Assembly (NCBI GenBank): GCA_949283695.1
Contig: CASDTX010000025.1
Span: 124,001 to 188,000, forward strand
DNA from: an uncultured Eubacteriales bacterium
GTDB taxonomy: Bacteria; Bacillota; Clostridia; Lachnospirales; Lachnospiraceae
Reading direction: 5' to 3'
DNA: 64,000 bases
Part shown: positions 51,785 through 61,600 of the stretch, one piece after another
How the letters are laid out: each line of letters starts with the position of its first letter
How positions within the stretch are numbered: the first letter of the stretch is position 1
The notes under the pieces: generated by a model
Databases searched by the model: none
Told to the model about the DNA's origin: nothing
The model's input: only the letters and a program-made list of their open reading frames with translations
Program-made: the position numbers and the translations under genes

Positions 51785-53064
51785 CATATCAGGAAGCAGC
51801 AGATTATATATTCGAGATTCCGAAGTTTACAAAGAAAAATGATGCAGAGCACACGAGGACATTCCTGAATTATCTGGGAAATCCGCAGGAGAAGCTGAAG
51901 ATCATCCATGTGGCGGGGACCAATGGGAAAGGTTCCGTGTGCGCGTATCTTGACGGGATGCTCCGTTCGGAGGGAAAACGGACGGGGCTTTTCACGTCCC
52001 CCCATCTTGTGCGGATGAACGAGCGGATCGTGATCGACGGACAGCAGGTCAGCGATGAGCAGTTCTGCGGACTCTTTGAGAAGACTTTGGAAGCAGCGCG
52101 CCGCATGGAAGCGGAGGGCATGGCGCATCCGACTTTTTTTGAATTCTTGTTCGGCATGGCTGTGTATGCGTTCGCTCAGGCGGGGACGGAATATGCGGTT
52201 CTGGAGACCGGGCTGGGCGGCCGGCTGGACGCGACCAACGCGGTGGAGCATCCCCTGGTCTGTGTGATCACATCTATCGGGCTGGATCACACCCAGTATC
52301 TTGGAAATACACTGGCTCAGATCGCGGCGGAGAAGGCGGGGATTATCAAGGATCAGGTTCCTGTTTTCTATGCACAGACCTCAGAGGAGAGTGACCGGGT
52401 GATTAGTCAGACCGCAGAGGAAAAGAAGAGTTTCTGTAAAAAAATCGGGAAAGATGCGTACGAAATTCTCGGAATCAAAGATAAACATATTGCATTTTCC
52501 TGTTCCAGTGCTTATTATGGAAATACCACGTGGAAACTCAACAATACTGGAATCTATCAGCCGGGGAACGCTTTGCTGGCCATGGAAGTGATGAGATACC
52601 TGTTCGGGGAGAACGGGCATCCGGACCGGTGGCGCAGAGCTCTGGCCGAACTGAAATGGGCAGGCAGGATGGAAGAGATTCTGCCGGATGTGTACATAGA
52701 CGGAGCGCATAATATCAGTGCCGTGGAGGCATTTACAGAGAGTGTTCCGCCGGATGAGACTGGAAATATCATCCTGTTTTCTGCGGTGCAGGATAAAGAT
52801 TACGAGAAGATGGCAGAATGCCTGGGACGATGCAGAAATACAGAGTTATATATGATTACGCAGATTGATGATGCCAGAGGCGAATCTGCAGAAGTCCTGG
52901 GAGAAGTTTTCAGGAAATATACAAAGAGACCTGTTGTCGTGATAGGGCGGGCGGCGGATGCGTTCGCGTCTGCGCTTGAGAATCAGAATGGGCGGCGGAT
53001 ATACTGCCTGGGCTCTCTCTATCTGACAGGATTGATAAAGGATTTGATCCGGGAGGTTAAATAG
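51781..53064 (+). CDS. folC: Folylpolyglutamate synthase/dihydrofolate synthase
   Basis: A 427-residue Mur-ligase-type enzyme. The P-loop is HVAGTNGKGSVCAYL, with TSPHLVRMNERI, TGLGGRLDATNAV, SIGLDHTQYLG and IDGAHN. It glutamylates folates and probably also makes dihydrofolate. The ATG overlaps the LTA-synthase-like stop (ATGA). Confidence 0.95.
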   Translation: MTYQEAADYIFEIPKFTKKNDAEHTRTFLNYLGNPQEKLKIIHVAGTNGKGSVCAYLDGMLRSEGKRTGLFTSPHLVRMNERIVIDGQQVSDEQFCGLFEKTLEAARRMEAEGMAHPTFFEFLFGMAVYAFAQAGTEYAVLETGLGGRLDATNAVEHPLVCVITSIGLDHTQYLGNTLAQIAAEKAGIIKDQVPVFYAQTSEESDRVISQTAEEKKSFCKKIGKDAYEILGIKDKHIAFSCSSAYYGNTTWKLNNTGIYQPGNALLAMEVMRYLFGENGHPDRWRRALAELKWAGRMEEILPDVYIDGAHNISAVEAFTESVPPDETGNIILFSAVQDKDYEKMAECLGRCRNTELYMITQIDDARGESAEVLGEVFRKYTKRPVVVIGRAADAFASALENQNGRRIYCLGSLYLTGLIKDLIREVK

Positions 53065-53199
53065 ATGCTTAATTACGAAGAAGAACTGAAGAAGTTCAAG
53101 CCCAGCCTGGAGGTTGAGGAGATCGAGGATGCGGTCTACCAGGAGGATCTCTCTGATGTGACAGATCTTCTGAAACAGATCATGGATCAGAAAAAGTAA
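53065..53199 (+). CDS. Small acidic protein of unknown function (44 residues)
   Basis: Its ATG follows the folC stop directly (53065), with gggaggt ten bases upstream inside folC. The product is highly charged and probably helical (YEEELKKFKPSLEVEEIED ... VTDLLKQIMDQKK). It lies 43 bp before the TPR gene. I do not recognise a family; coupling to folC and codon pattern support a real gene. Confidence 0.65.
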   Translation: MLNYEEELKKFKPSLEVEEIEDAVYQEDLSDVTDLLKQIMDQKK

Positions 53200-53242
53200 A
53201 GTACCAAGGCGGCGGAAGTTCAGAAAGATAGTGGGGATATAA

Positions 53243-54616
53243 ATGGATTACATGAAGAAGGTCGTATACCATTCTAATTACTGGTATAATGACGGCCTGC
53301 GGAAAGCACAGATCCGGGATATGTCGGGCGCGATCCTGTCGCTGAAGAGAAGTCTGCAGTTTAACAGAGAGAATATCGCGGCACGCAATCTTCTGGGGCT
53401 TGTTTATTATGGGATCGGCGAGGTGCCGGAAGCTCTGGTGGAATGGATTATCAGCAAGAATCTGCGGTCGAGAGACAATATCGCAGACTATTATATCAAG
53501 AAGGTTCAGTCTTCGGCCAAAGAACTGGAGACAGTGAACCTGGCAATCAGAAAATATAATCAGTGTCTGGCATACTGCCAGCAGAACGGGGAGGATCTGG
53601 CTGTGATCCAGCTGAAGCAGGTGATTGCGGCGCATCCGTCGTTCCTGAAGGCGTATCAGCTGCTGGCACTGGTCTATCTGCACACAGAGCAGTACTCACG
53701 TGCGCGGCAGGTCCTGCGCACGGCGAGGAAACTGGATACGACCAATGACATTACCCTCAGATATACGCATGAGCTGACCCAGCAGAGGGGAAAGGGCCGG
53801 CGAAAGAGTGAGAAGAAACGGTCAGACGCAGTGGAATACAGTCTCGGAAATGAGACGATCATTCAGCCCAAACATTCCCGGTTAAAGGAAGTGGCGGGAC
53901 ATCTGGCAGTGGCGAATCTGTTTATCGGCGCGGCAATTGGCGCGGCGCTGATCTGGTTCCTTGTAGCTCCTGCGGTGAATCAGTCCAGCACAGAACGGAT
54001 GAATGACCAGATGCGGGATTACAGTGATCAGATCAAGTCACTGGAAGCTCAGGTCAGCGCACAGACCAGGACACTGGACAGCTATCGGGCGTCCGGGGAA
54101 CAGGCACAGGCAGATGCAGAGCAGGCACAGGCGGTGCAGGAGGGCTATGAAAGACTGGTGCAGGCATCGGTTCAGTTCAATGCAGGCAGCAGCGACTATG
54201 CGACACTGGCAGATCTCTTGCTCAGCGTGTCGCGGGATTCACTCGGCGAGAACGGGCAGTCCATGTATGATCAGCTGTCAGAGCTGATCTTCCCCACAGC
54301 GTGCAATACAAACTTCTGGACAGGCATGCAGGCTCTCCAGGATGCAGATTACCAGTCAGCAGTAGATGATCTGTATAAAGTAGTGCGCATGGATGAAAGC
54401 TATAATAACGGACAGGCACTATACAATCTGGCCGAGGCGTACCGGGGAAATGGAGACAATGAAAATGCTGCCGTATATTACCAGAAAGTGGTAGATGGCT
54501 ACAGCGATTCAGGATATGCAGAGGAAGCCCAGAACAGGCTGGACGAACTCTCCCAGTCTTCGGCGGATACCACTCAGGATGGGGCTGCTCCAGAAGAAGA
54601 AAATACAGAATATTGA
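53243..54616 (+). CDS. TPR-repeat membrane protein
   Basis: 457 residues. N-terminal TPR-like helices (SLKRSLQFNRENIAARNLLG, IQLKQVIAAHPSFLKAYQLL) are followed by one transmembrane helix (~residues 222-243), a coiled coil (DQIKSLEAQVSAQTRTLDSY) and C-terminal TPRs (ALYNLAEAYRGNGDNENAAV). The N-terminal repeats should be cytoplasmic and the C-terminal ones outside. The role is unknown, probably scaffolding of envelope proteins. A terminator follows. Confidence 0.85.
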   Translation: MDYMKKVVYHSNYWYNDGLRKAQIRDMSGAILSLKRSLQFNRENIAARNLLGLVYYGIGEVPEALVEWIISKNLRSRDNIADYYIKKVQSSAKELETVNLAIRKYNQCLAYCQQNGEDLAVIQLKQVIAAHPSFLKAYQLLALVYLHTEQYSRARQVLRTARKLDTTNDITLRYTHELTQQRGKGRRKSEKKRSDAVEYSLGNETIIQPKHSRLKEVAGHLAVANLFIGAAIGAALIWFLVAPAVNQSSTERMNDQMRDYSDQIKSLEAQVSAQTRTLDSYRASGEQAQADAEQAQAVQEGYERLVQASVQFNAGSSDYATLADLLLSVSRDSLGENGQSMYDQLSELIFPTACNTNFWTGMQALQDADYQSAVDDLYKVVRMDESYNNGQALYNLAEAYRGNGDNENAAVYYQKVVDGYSDSGYAEEAQNRLDELSQSSADTTQDGAAPEEENTEY

Positions 54617-54630
54617 GAAAATGCGAAAGA

Positions 54631-54664
54631 AAAGGATATGCGAAGGGGCATATCCTTTTTTCTT
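54631..54664 (+). terminator. Terminator after the TPR gene
   Basis: aaaggatatgc pairs with gcatatccttt, followed by tttctt. Confidence 0.85.
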
Positions 54665-54696
54665 AATATACAATTCGAACAATTTGAGGCAAAAGT

Positions 54697-54724
54697 GACA
54701 GGCACCTTTGCAAAGGTGCCTGTC
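54697..54724. repeat. 28-bp perfect palindrome containing GTGACAGGCACC-type repeat
   Basis: The sequence is self-complementary over all 28 bases (gacaggcacctttg and its reverse complement caaaggtgcctgtc). The 12-base core preceding and entering it, gtgacaggcacc, recurs at 35738-35754. It lies in the spoIIAA leader, 25 bases before the start codon. Confidence 0.6.
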
Positions 54725-54748
54725 CCCAATGAGGAGGAGTAGAATTTC

Positions 54749-55063
54749 ATGAAATATCAGGTTCAGGAGAACTGTCTGACCATTTATCTGCCCCGTGAGG
54801 TGGATCACCACAGTGCGGAAGATATCCGCCGTGAGGCGGATGCTGTGATTGACAGGAATCATATTAAGTATGTGATCTTTGATTTTGAGCGGACGGATTT
54901 TATGGACAGTTCTGGAATAGGGGTTATTATGGGAAGGTATAAAACGGTCAGTCTGATCGGAGGCGAGGTCTGGGCTGTTCATGCGAATGCCAGACTGAAA
55001 AAGATACTGACGCTGTCAGGTGTAACAAAAATTATGCAGATTTATGAGGAGGATGCAGTATGA
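54749..55063 (+). CDS. spoIIAA: Anti-sigma F factor antagonist
   Basis: A 104-residue STAS-domain protein. FMDSSGIGVIMGRYK carries the regulatory phospho-serine (probably S55). Dephosphorylated SpoIIAA displaces SpoIIAB from sigma F in the forespore. Gene order and the 4-bp overlap with spoIIAB match the canonical operon. Ribosome binding site gaggagg. Confidence 0.96.
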   Translation: MKYQVQENCLTIYLPREVDHHSAEDIRREADAVIDRNHIKYVIFDFERTDFMDSSGIGVIMGRYKTVSLIGGEVWAVHANARLKKILTLSGVTKIMQIYEEDAV

Positions 55064-55515
55064 AGCATACAAATGAAATGGAGATCCGGTTTGACAGCCG
55101 TTCGGCAAATGAAGGGTTCGCGAGGGTTGCGGTGGCTTCTTTTCTGACCCAGTTAAATCCCACGGTGGAGGAGGTGGCGGATGTTAAGACAGCAGTGTCT
55201 GAGGCGGTAACCAACGCGATTATCCATGGGTATAACAATGAGATACATAAGGTGGATATCCGCTGCCGCATCGAGGATAACATATTTACAGTGGAGATCT
55301 GTGATAAGGGAAGAGGCATTGAGAATGTGGAGGAAGCGATGCAGCCCATGTACACGACCAGACCGGAGCAGGACCGCTCCGGCATGGGATTTTCCTTTAT
55401 GGAGGCATTCATGGACAGTCTGGAGGTAGAGTCTGAAACGGGCAAAGGAACCCGGGTGAGGATGAAAAAAGCCATTGGAAAAGGAAGGGAGATATGGACC
55501 ACACAATCGCTTTGA
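55060..55515 (+). CDS. spoIIAB: Anti-sigma F factor, serine kinase
   Basis: A 151-residue GHKL kinase. DVKTAVSEAVTNAIIHGY is the N-box, VEICDKGRGIEN the G1 box, and RSGMGFSFMEAFMD the G2 lid. It binds sigma F and phosphorylates SpoIIAA. The 3' end overlaps sigF by 22 bp. Confidence 0.96.
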   Translation: MKHTNEMEIRFDSRSANEGFARVAVASFLTQLNPTVEEVADVKTAVSEAVTNAIIHGYNNEIHKVDIRCRIEDNIFTVEICDKGRGIENVEEAMQPMYTTRPEQDRSGMGFSFMEAFMDSLEVESETGKGTRVRMKKAIGKGREIWTTQSL

Positions 55516-56210
55516 TCAGGAGAGCTCACGACGGGGATAAAGAGGCGAGAGAACAACTGGTAGAGGAAAATGTGGGACTGATCTGGTGTGTTGTGAAACG
55601 ATTTCATGGGCGGGGCGTGGAGACAGAGGATCTGTTTCAGATCGGCAGCATCGGACTTTTGAAAGCGATCGATAAGTTCGATGTATCCTTTGACGTAAAG
55701 TTCTCCACCTACGCAGTGCCCATGATCTCCGGCGAGATCAAGAGATTCTTAAGGGACGACGGGATGATCAAGGTGAGTAGGACGCTGAAGGAACTCGCGT
55801 ACAAAAGCCTGCAGGCAAGAGAACGGCTGAGCGGGCTTCTGGGGCGGGAACCCACGGTAGAGGAGCTGGCAGAGGATCTGGGGGTGGATAAGGAAGAACT
55901 TGTCCAGGCGATGGAGGCAGGGAATGAAGTAGAGTCCCTGTACCGTCCGATCCACCAGAAGGAGGGCAGTGAGATCCGGCTGCTGGATAAGATTGAAGAA
56001 AAAGAAAAAAGAGAGGACAAAATCCTTGACCACATGGTCTTAAAACAGCTTCTGGAAACATTGAACGCGGAGGAGAGACAACTGATTTATCTCAGGTATT
56101 TTGCTGACCGGACGCAGTCCGATGTGGGGAAGATCATGGGAATCTCACAGGTGCAAGTATCGCGGATGGAGAAGCGGATCATGGAGAATCTCAGAAGACA
56201 GGGCCAGTAG
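55494..56210 (+). CDS. sigF: RNA polymerase sporulation sigma factor F
   Basis: A 238-residue sigma-70-family factor. Region 2 contains ETEDLFQIGSIGLLKAIDKF and FSTYAVPMISGEIKRFLRDD, region 3 contains VEELAEDLGVDKEEL, and region 4 contains TQSDVGKIMGISQVQVSRME. It directs early forespore transcription. The ATG at 55494 lies inside spoIIAB after a ggagat ribosome binding site, indicating coupled synthesis of sigma and anti-sigma. Confidence 0.96.
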   Translation: MDHTIALIRRAHDGDKEAREQLVEENVGLIWCVVKRFHGRGVETEDLFQIGSIGLLKAIDKFDVSFDVKFSTYAVPMISGEIKRFLRDDGMIKVSRTLKELAYKSLQARERLSGLLGREPTVEELAEDLGVDKEELVQAMEAGNEVESLYRPIHQKEGSEIRLLDKIEEKEKREDKILDHMVLKQLLETLNAEERQLIYLRYFADRTQSDVGKIMGISQVQVSRMEKRIMENLRRQGQ

Positions 56211-56285
56211 CAGCGGCAGATGTATATTTTGCCGAAAAGTCCGGATACTAAGTGCAGTACATGAACAGAAAGGACGGATAACGGT

Positions 56286-56474
56286 ATGGAAGACGGACGG
56301 AAGAAAATATGGATCTGTGTTGCAGCTGCAGTGCTGGCTGCGGTGGTCATTGGACTTCTCTATTATCTGAGCGTACCCCAGGAGAAGAGCGGGGAGGGAT
56401 TCCTGATCCGTACACCGGGGCAGGAGCAGTGCTGTGCGGCGGTCCTGGACGGGGAGGCGGACTATGGCTTCTGA
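56286..56474 (+). CDS. Small membrane protein between sigF and spoVAA
   Basis: 62 residues: MEDGRKKIWICVAAAVLAAV begins the protein, one hydrophobic helix follows, then a short polar tail with a CC pair (GQEQCCAAVLDG). Its stop overlaps the spoVAA start by 11 bp. The B. subtilis operon has no such gene, and I do not recognise a family. Its position suggests a forespore role. Confidence 0.65.
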   Translation: MEDGRKKIWICVAAAVLAAVVIGLLYYLSVPQEKSGEGFLIRTPGQEQCCAAVLDGEADYGF

Positions 56475-57147
56475 TCATACAGCGCAGACAACGGTTTATA
56501 TCAAAGGAGACCGGGACGTAGAGGTGACGAAACCGGACGTGACATTGGGAGATATCCTTGAAATAGAATGTACGGACAAGCAGGCGCTTGCGAATATAAA
56601 GACCATGAAAATCGTAAAATTCAAAAAGCAGGAACAGCAGAGATGTGTGGTGTCTGTGCTGAAAATGATCGCCTGTATTCATGGGAAGTATCCGGCTATG
56701 GATGTCCAGAATATAGGCGAGACAGATATTATCGTGACGTATGAGAATCAAAAGACACCTGCGCCGGCATGGCATATGATAAAAACGATATTCGTAACGG
56801 CAATCGCTTTCTGCGGAGCCGCCTTCTCGATCATGGCTTTTAATAATGATGTGGATGTAACAAAGCTGTTTGAGCAGATCTACAGTCTGGCTGCCGGACG
56901 GGAGACCAATGGATTTACCATTCTGGAAATCACGTATTCGCTTGGCCTGACGTTCGGCATCTTGATTTTCTTTAACCATTTCGGAAAGAAGCGGTTCACG
57001 GTAGACCCTACACCTATGGAAGTGCAGATGCGTCTTTATGAGAATGATATCCAGACCACGCTGATTGAAAATGCGGCCAGAGAGGGGGAGGAGATCAATG
57101 TGGACGGAAATAGGAATCCAGATTCTTCTGGCAGTGGTCGGTCTTAG
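56464..57147 (+). CDS. spoVAA: Stage V sporulation protein AA
   Basis: 227 residues from ATG 56464. The N-terminal soluble domain (TVYIKGDRDVEVTKPDVTLGD) is typical of SpoVAA, and two C-terminal membrane helices follow. The SpoVA proteins move dipicolinic acid across the inner forespore membrane, although SpoVAA and SpoVAB are accessory. It overlaps spoVAB by 50 bp. Confidence 0.88.
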   Translation: MASDHTAQTTVYIKGDRDVEVTKPDVTLGDILEIECTDKQALANIKTMKIVKFKKQEQQRCVVSVLKMIACIHGKYPAMDVQNIGETDIIVTYENQKTPAPAWHMIKTIFVTAIAFCGAAFSIMAFNNDVDVTKLFEQIYSLAAGRETNGFTILEITYSLGLTFGILIFFNHFGKKRFTVDPTPMEVQMRLYENDIQTTLIENAAREGEEINVDGNRNPDSSGSGRS

Positions 57148-57544
57148 CGCAGGGGTCGCCGTGGCGGGCGGCCTTTTTTCCTTTATCGTAGAGCTGGGAG
57201 TTATTGCAGACTTTGCAGACCGCACACATACAGGAGACAGGCTGCTTCTGTATGAGAGCAGTGTGGCTCTGGGAGGAATCCTGGGAAACCTGGTCTACGT
57301 ATTTCAGATCGGTCTCCCTTCTATCCTCTGCGGAACACTTGTCGGAACTGTTGTGCTCGGTGTGTTTGGGATCCTTTCCGGGATCTTTGTCGGGTGCTGG
57401 GCCATGGCTCTGGCAGAGATTCTGAATGTATTCCCTGTCTTTATGAGGAGGGCACGGATTGTCCGGTATGTGTCTGCCTTTGTAATCAGCATGGCGCTGG
57501 GGAAAGGAGCGGGAGCATTTTTGTTCTTTCTAAAGGGGTGGTAG
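57098..57544 (+). CDS. spoVAB: Stage V sporulation protein AB
   Basis: 148 residues from ATG 57098 (gggggaggag upstream). Four membrane helices, with GLSAGVAVAGGLFSFI and GTVVLGVFGILSGIFVGCWA typical of SpoVAB. It ends in a 15-bp overlap with the convergent AraC gene. spoVAC and the later genes are not present here. Confidence 0.9.
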   Translation: MWTEIGIQILLAVVGLSAGVAVAGGLFSFIVELGVIADFADRTHTGDRLLLYESSVALGGILGNLVYVFQIGLPSILCGTLVGTVVLGVFGILSGIFVGCWAMALAEILNVFPVFMRRARIVRYVSAFVISMALGKGAGAFLFFLKGW

Positions 57545-58393
57545 CGGCTCGGCCGGAAGGCCCCGTCTGACTGCCGACGGTGTGCAGCCGTAAATTTTCT
57601 TGAAGGTACTGTTAAAAAGCTTTTGATTGGTAAATCCGTTTTTCTCTATAATATCCAGGATGGACAGATCCGTGTGGAGCAGATCGTAGTAGATGTGCGA
57701 CACACGGATCTCGTTTAGGTACTGGAGGAAAGAGATTCCCATATTTTTCTTAAAGAAACGGCAGAAATACTCCTTGCTCAGGCCTAAGAGGTCCGCTGCG
57801 TCGGTCAGTGAAATCGGTTCCTGAAAATGTTCTTCCACGTAGCGGATGACCGTGTGGATCCGCTCGGCGGTCAGCCGGTCAGGCAGGGCAGAAGGGGCAA
57901 GGGCAGAGGATCCGAAATGTTCTGCCAGGCGGGCGGCGGCCTGCAGGATCAGCCCTTCCGCTTCCAGAGGAAAGACCGGAGGTTCCTGGATAAACAGCTT
58001 CGTCAGCTGGTCCAGCATCTGGCAGATACTGAGATAATGAGGGAACTTCTCGTCCGAGATGTTCTCCGGCAGACAGCGGATGCGCAGAGTCTCGAACTCC
58101 GGCATGTATTCGGCAAGCTTCTCTCTGGAGAGGTGGATACAGAGGAACATGGAACCTGTCCGTTCATTGTGGGTACTGTGGATCTGGCCAGATTCTACAA
58201 CAAGGAGATGCCGTTTTCGAAGATCGTACTTAACACCGTCGATGGAAATATCTGCCTTGCCGCTTAAGGGATAGAGGATCTCGATCTCGTCGTGCCAGTG
58301 CAGCGGATGATGACCGCCCGAGTTCGTATGCCAGGCGTAAGAGATGCCGAGGGGGCTGGTTTTGTGGAAAGTTTCATACAGAGCCTGCGTCAT
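57530..58393 (-). CDS. AraC-family transcriptional regulator with cupin sensor domain
   Basis: 287 residues from ATG 58393 (aaggag upstream); an open frame to 58543 exists but is not needed. The N-terminal cupin domain (HHPLHWHDEIEILYPLSG, LLVVESGQIHS) is a sugar sensor. The C-terminal double HTH is EPISLTDAADLLGLSKEYF and SILDIIEKNGFTNQ with NSTFKKIYGCTP. It probably activates a carbohydrate gene not present nearby. It is monocistronic. Confidence 0.92.
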   Translation of the reverse strand: MTQALYETFHKTSPLGISYAWHTNSGGHHPLHWHDEIEILYPLSGKADISIDGVKYDLRKRHLLVVESGQIHSTHNERTGSMFLCIHLSREKLAEYMPEFETLRIRCLPENISDEKFPHYLSICQMLDQLTKLFIQEPPVFPLEAEGLILQAAARLAEHFGSSALAPSALPDRLTAERIHTVIRYVEEHFQEPISLTDAADLLGLSKEYFCRFFKKNMGISFLQYLNEIRVSHIYYDLLHTDLSILDIIEKNGFTNQKLFNSTFKKIYGCTPSAVRRGLPAEPLPPL

Positions 58394-58662
58394 AGAATCA
58401 TTCTCCTTTCCGTCTCTGATCTTAGGCTCTATCATATAGTTATGGTGTGAAGATGTCAATATCGACTTAGAAATGACTGCCCCTTGTGCGCTGGCAAAGA
58501 ACGAAGCGCAGAAATAGAAACCAGGAGAAAGGGGAAGAAGCAAAAAATTAAATTTTTATTAAATAGCAGTGCTTCCTGTGAACAGAGTGTGAACCCTTCT
58601 GGAGAAACCCATTCAGATGTGCTAAAATTACTAGATTAACGTGGAAGGGAGACACAAGATCT

Positions 58663-61600
58663 ATGCTGCAAATCAGGGATATTTGCAAAGAATATAAGAC
58701 GGGCACACTGATTCAGAAAGCGCTTGACAAGGTAAGCCTGAACTTAAGAGATAATGAGTTTGTAGCGGTTCTCGGACCGAGCGGTTCAGGGAAGACCACG
58801 CTTCTGAATATTATCGGCGGACTGGACCGCTACGACAGCGGAGACCTGATCATCAATGGGATCTCCACGAAGAAATATAAGGACCGTGACTGGGATTCCT
58901 ACCGTAATCATACGATTGGGTTCGTGTTCCAGAGCTATAATCTGATCCCGCATCAGACACTGCTGGCCAATGTGGAGCTGGCGCTGACCATCTCCGGAGT
59001 GGGCAAAGCAGAGCGAAAGGAACGGGCGAAGCGGGCCCTGGAGCAGGTGGGACTGGGGGATCAGGTCCACAAGAAGCCGAATCAGCTCTCCGGAGGGCAG
59101 ATGCAGAGAGTGGCCATCGCCAGAGCGCTGGTGAATGATCCGGACATCCTGCTGGCCGATGAACCTACGGGCGCGCTGGACAGTGATACCAGTGTGCAGG
59201 TCATGGAACTTCTGAAAGAAGTGGCCAGGGACCGGCTGGTGGTCATGGTAACTCACAATCCGGAGCTGGCATTCGAGTATGCCACACGAATCGTGAATCT
59301 GCGGGACGGACATATCATCTCAGACAGTGATCCGTATGTGGTGGATGAAGCCGCCATGAACGAGCCGGAACATAAGAATATGGGGAAAGCCTCCATGTCG
59401 TTCCGCACAGCTCTTTCGCTGAGTTTTAACAACCTGAAGACAAAGAAGGCACGAACGCTTCTGACTTCCTTCGCAGGGTCGATCGGCATCATCGGAATCG
59501 CGCTGATTCTGTCCCTGTCTACCGGTGTCAACCAGTATATCAAAGACATTGAGAAGGAGACGCTCTCAGAATATCCCCTTCAGATCCAGAGCACCGGATT
59601 TGACTTCAGCTCAATCCTGGTCAGTGACGCAGGAACGGATCAGGCCGCCGGGAATGAGTCCCCGGGCGATATCCATGTGATTGAAATGGTGACGGATATG
59701 TTCTCGACGATGGATTCCAACGACCTGGAAGCTTTGAAAAACTATCTGGACAGCGGGGAGAGCGGGATCGAAGAATATACGAATGCGGTTGAGTATTCGT
59801 ATAATGTGGTTCCTCAGATCTATCTGGAATCCGAGGATTCCATCCGGCAGGTGAACCCGGATCAGTCTTTTGACGCTCTTGGCTTCGGCTCATCTTCCGG
59901 CTCCAACAGTATGATGTCCACCATGATGAGCACAGATATGTTCTACGAGATGCCGGCGAATACGGATCTGTATGAAGGACAGTATGATATTAAGGCCGGA
60001 AGATGGCCGGAAAACTATAACGAGTGTGTGGTGGTTCTGACCTCCCGCGGGGGCATGAGCGACTTTATGCTGTATACATTGGGGCTCAGGGACGCCATGG
60101 AGCTGGAAGAGATGATCCGGCAGTTCATCGATGAGGAGACCATTGAGACGCCAGGGGATATGGGCGATTACTCTTATGAGGATATCCTGGGCATCACTTT
60201 CCGCATGGTAAACAGTGCGGACTATTATGTATATGACAGTCAGTACAAGGTGTGGACTGACAAGTCCGGGGATGACAATTATATGAAAGATCTGGTGCAC
60301 AACGGGGAAGCGCTGACAGTCGTGGGAATCGTGCAGCCGTCGGAAGATGCCAACGCGTCTGCCCTCTCGCCGGGAATCGGCTATCCGGCCTCTCTGACAG
60401 AGCATGTGGCCTCTGAGGCTGCGGAGAAAGAGATTGTCAAACAGCAGCTGGCAGACGCATCAGTCAATGTAATTACAGGGGAGAAGTTCGGCGAAGAGAG
60501 TCAGGACAGCGGATTTGACATGGAATCCCTGATCACGGTAGATGAAGAAAAGCTGCAGCAGGCCTTCGGGTTTGACGAGCGTGCGTTCACAAGTCTTACC
60601 GGCGATTTAAGCGCTTCGTCCGGTGAAGGAGGGCTTGATCTCAGCAGCGTTATGGGCGCGGCCGGGAGTTCTATGGACCTGTCGGGAATGGTGGATCTTA
60701 GCGGCATCCAGGTGGACCTTCCCAATATGCCGTCTCTGAGTCTGGCGGATCTGCTGGGGAATCTGGATGTGTCCGTATCCGCAGACGGGATGAACCAGCT
60801 GGCGCAGAGCCTTCTGGAGGGGTACCGGCAGTATGCGTCCGAGCATCCGGAGGCGGATTATTCGGGGATTCGTGAGGACTTCAGCAATTATCTGGAGACA
60901 GCAGAAGCGCAGGAGATTATCAGGCAGAATATCGGTGAGATCATCCAGTCCGGAGACGGTGTTACTGTGACGGCAGAGCAGCTGAAAGGAATGCTCAGTG
61001 AGATCATGACCGGATATCAGCAGTATGCAGCAGAAAACGGACTGACAGATGGGGATCAGTTTGATGAGTATTTCCTGCAGTATCTTCAGACCCAGGGAGC
61101 ACAGGAGATCCTGAATAAATGGGCCGGCGAGATCTTCTCGGGAATCACAGACAATGTCACGATCTCGGGAGCCCAGATCGAGAAACTGACTGCAGAACTG
61201 GCCGCCGGGTATCAAAGTTACGCAGCGTCCAACGGGCTTCCGGATCCGTCCAGAATGGGAGAGTACTTTATTGACTATCTGGGGACAGAAGACGGACAGC
61301 AGCGTCTGACTGCGGGCGTTGCGGGAATGGTAGATCTGAACAGCCTGGAAAGCCAGATTACCGCTGCGGTGGGAACCTATATGCAGCGTGCAGTATCCGC
61401 ATACGGCGATGCCATCGGCAGTGCGCTGGAAACCCAGATCAGTGCTGCCATGCAGCAGGTGACGGCACAGATTGTCTCAGCGATGGAGCAGGTTATGAGC
61501 CAGACCATGACCCAGGTGGGCAGCCGTCTGCAGAATGCGCTTACCGGTGCCATGAACATCGACGCGGAGGCCTTCGCCGATGCTTTCCAGATGAATATGA

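Noticed and set aside
58470-58495. Further copy of the hairpin repeat (gccccttgtgcgctggc)
   Set aside because: Only one degenerate half-arm with no partner. It could be chance.
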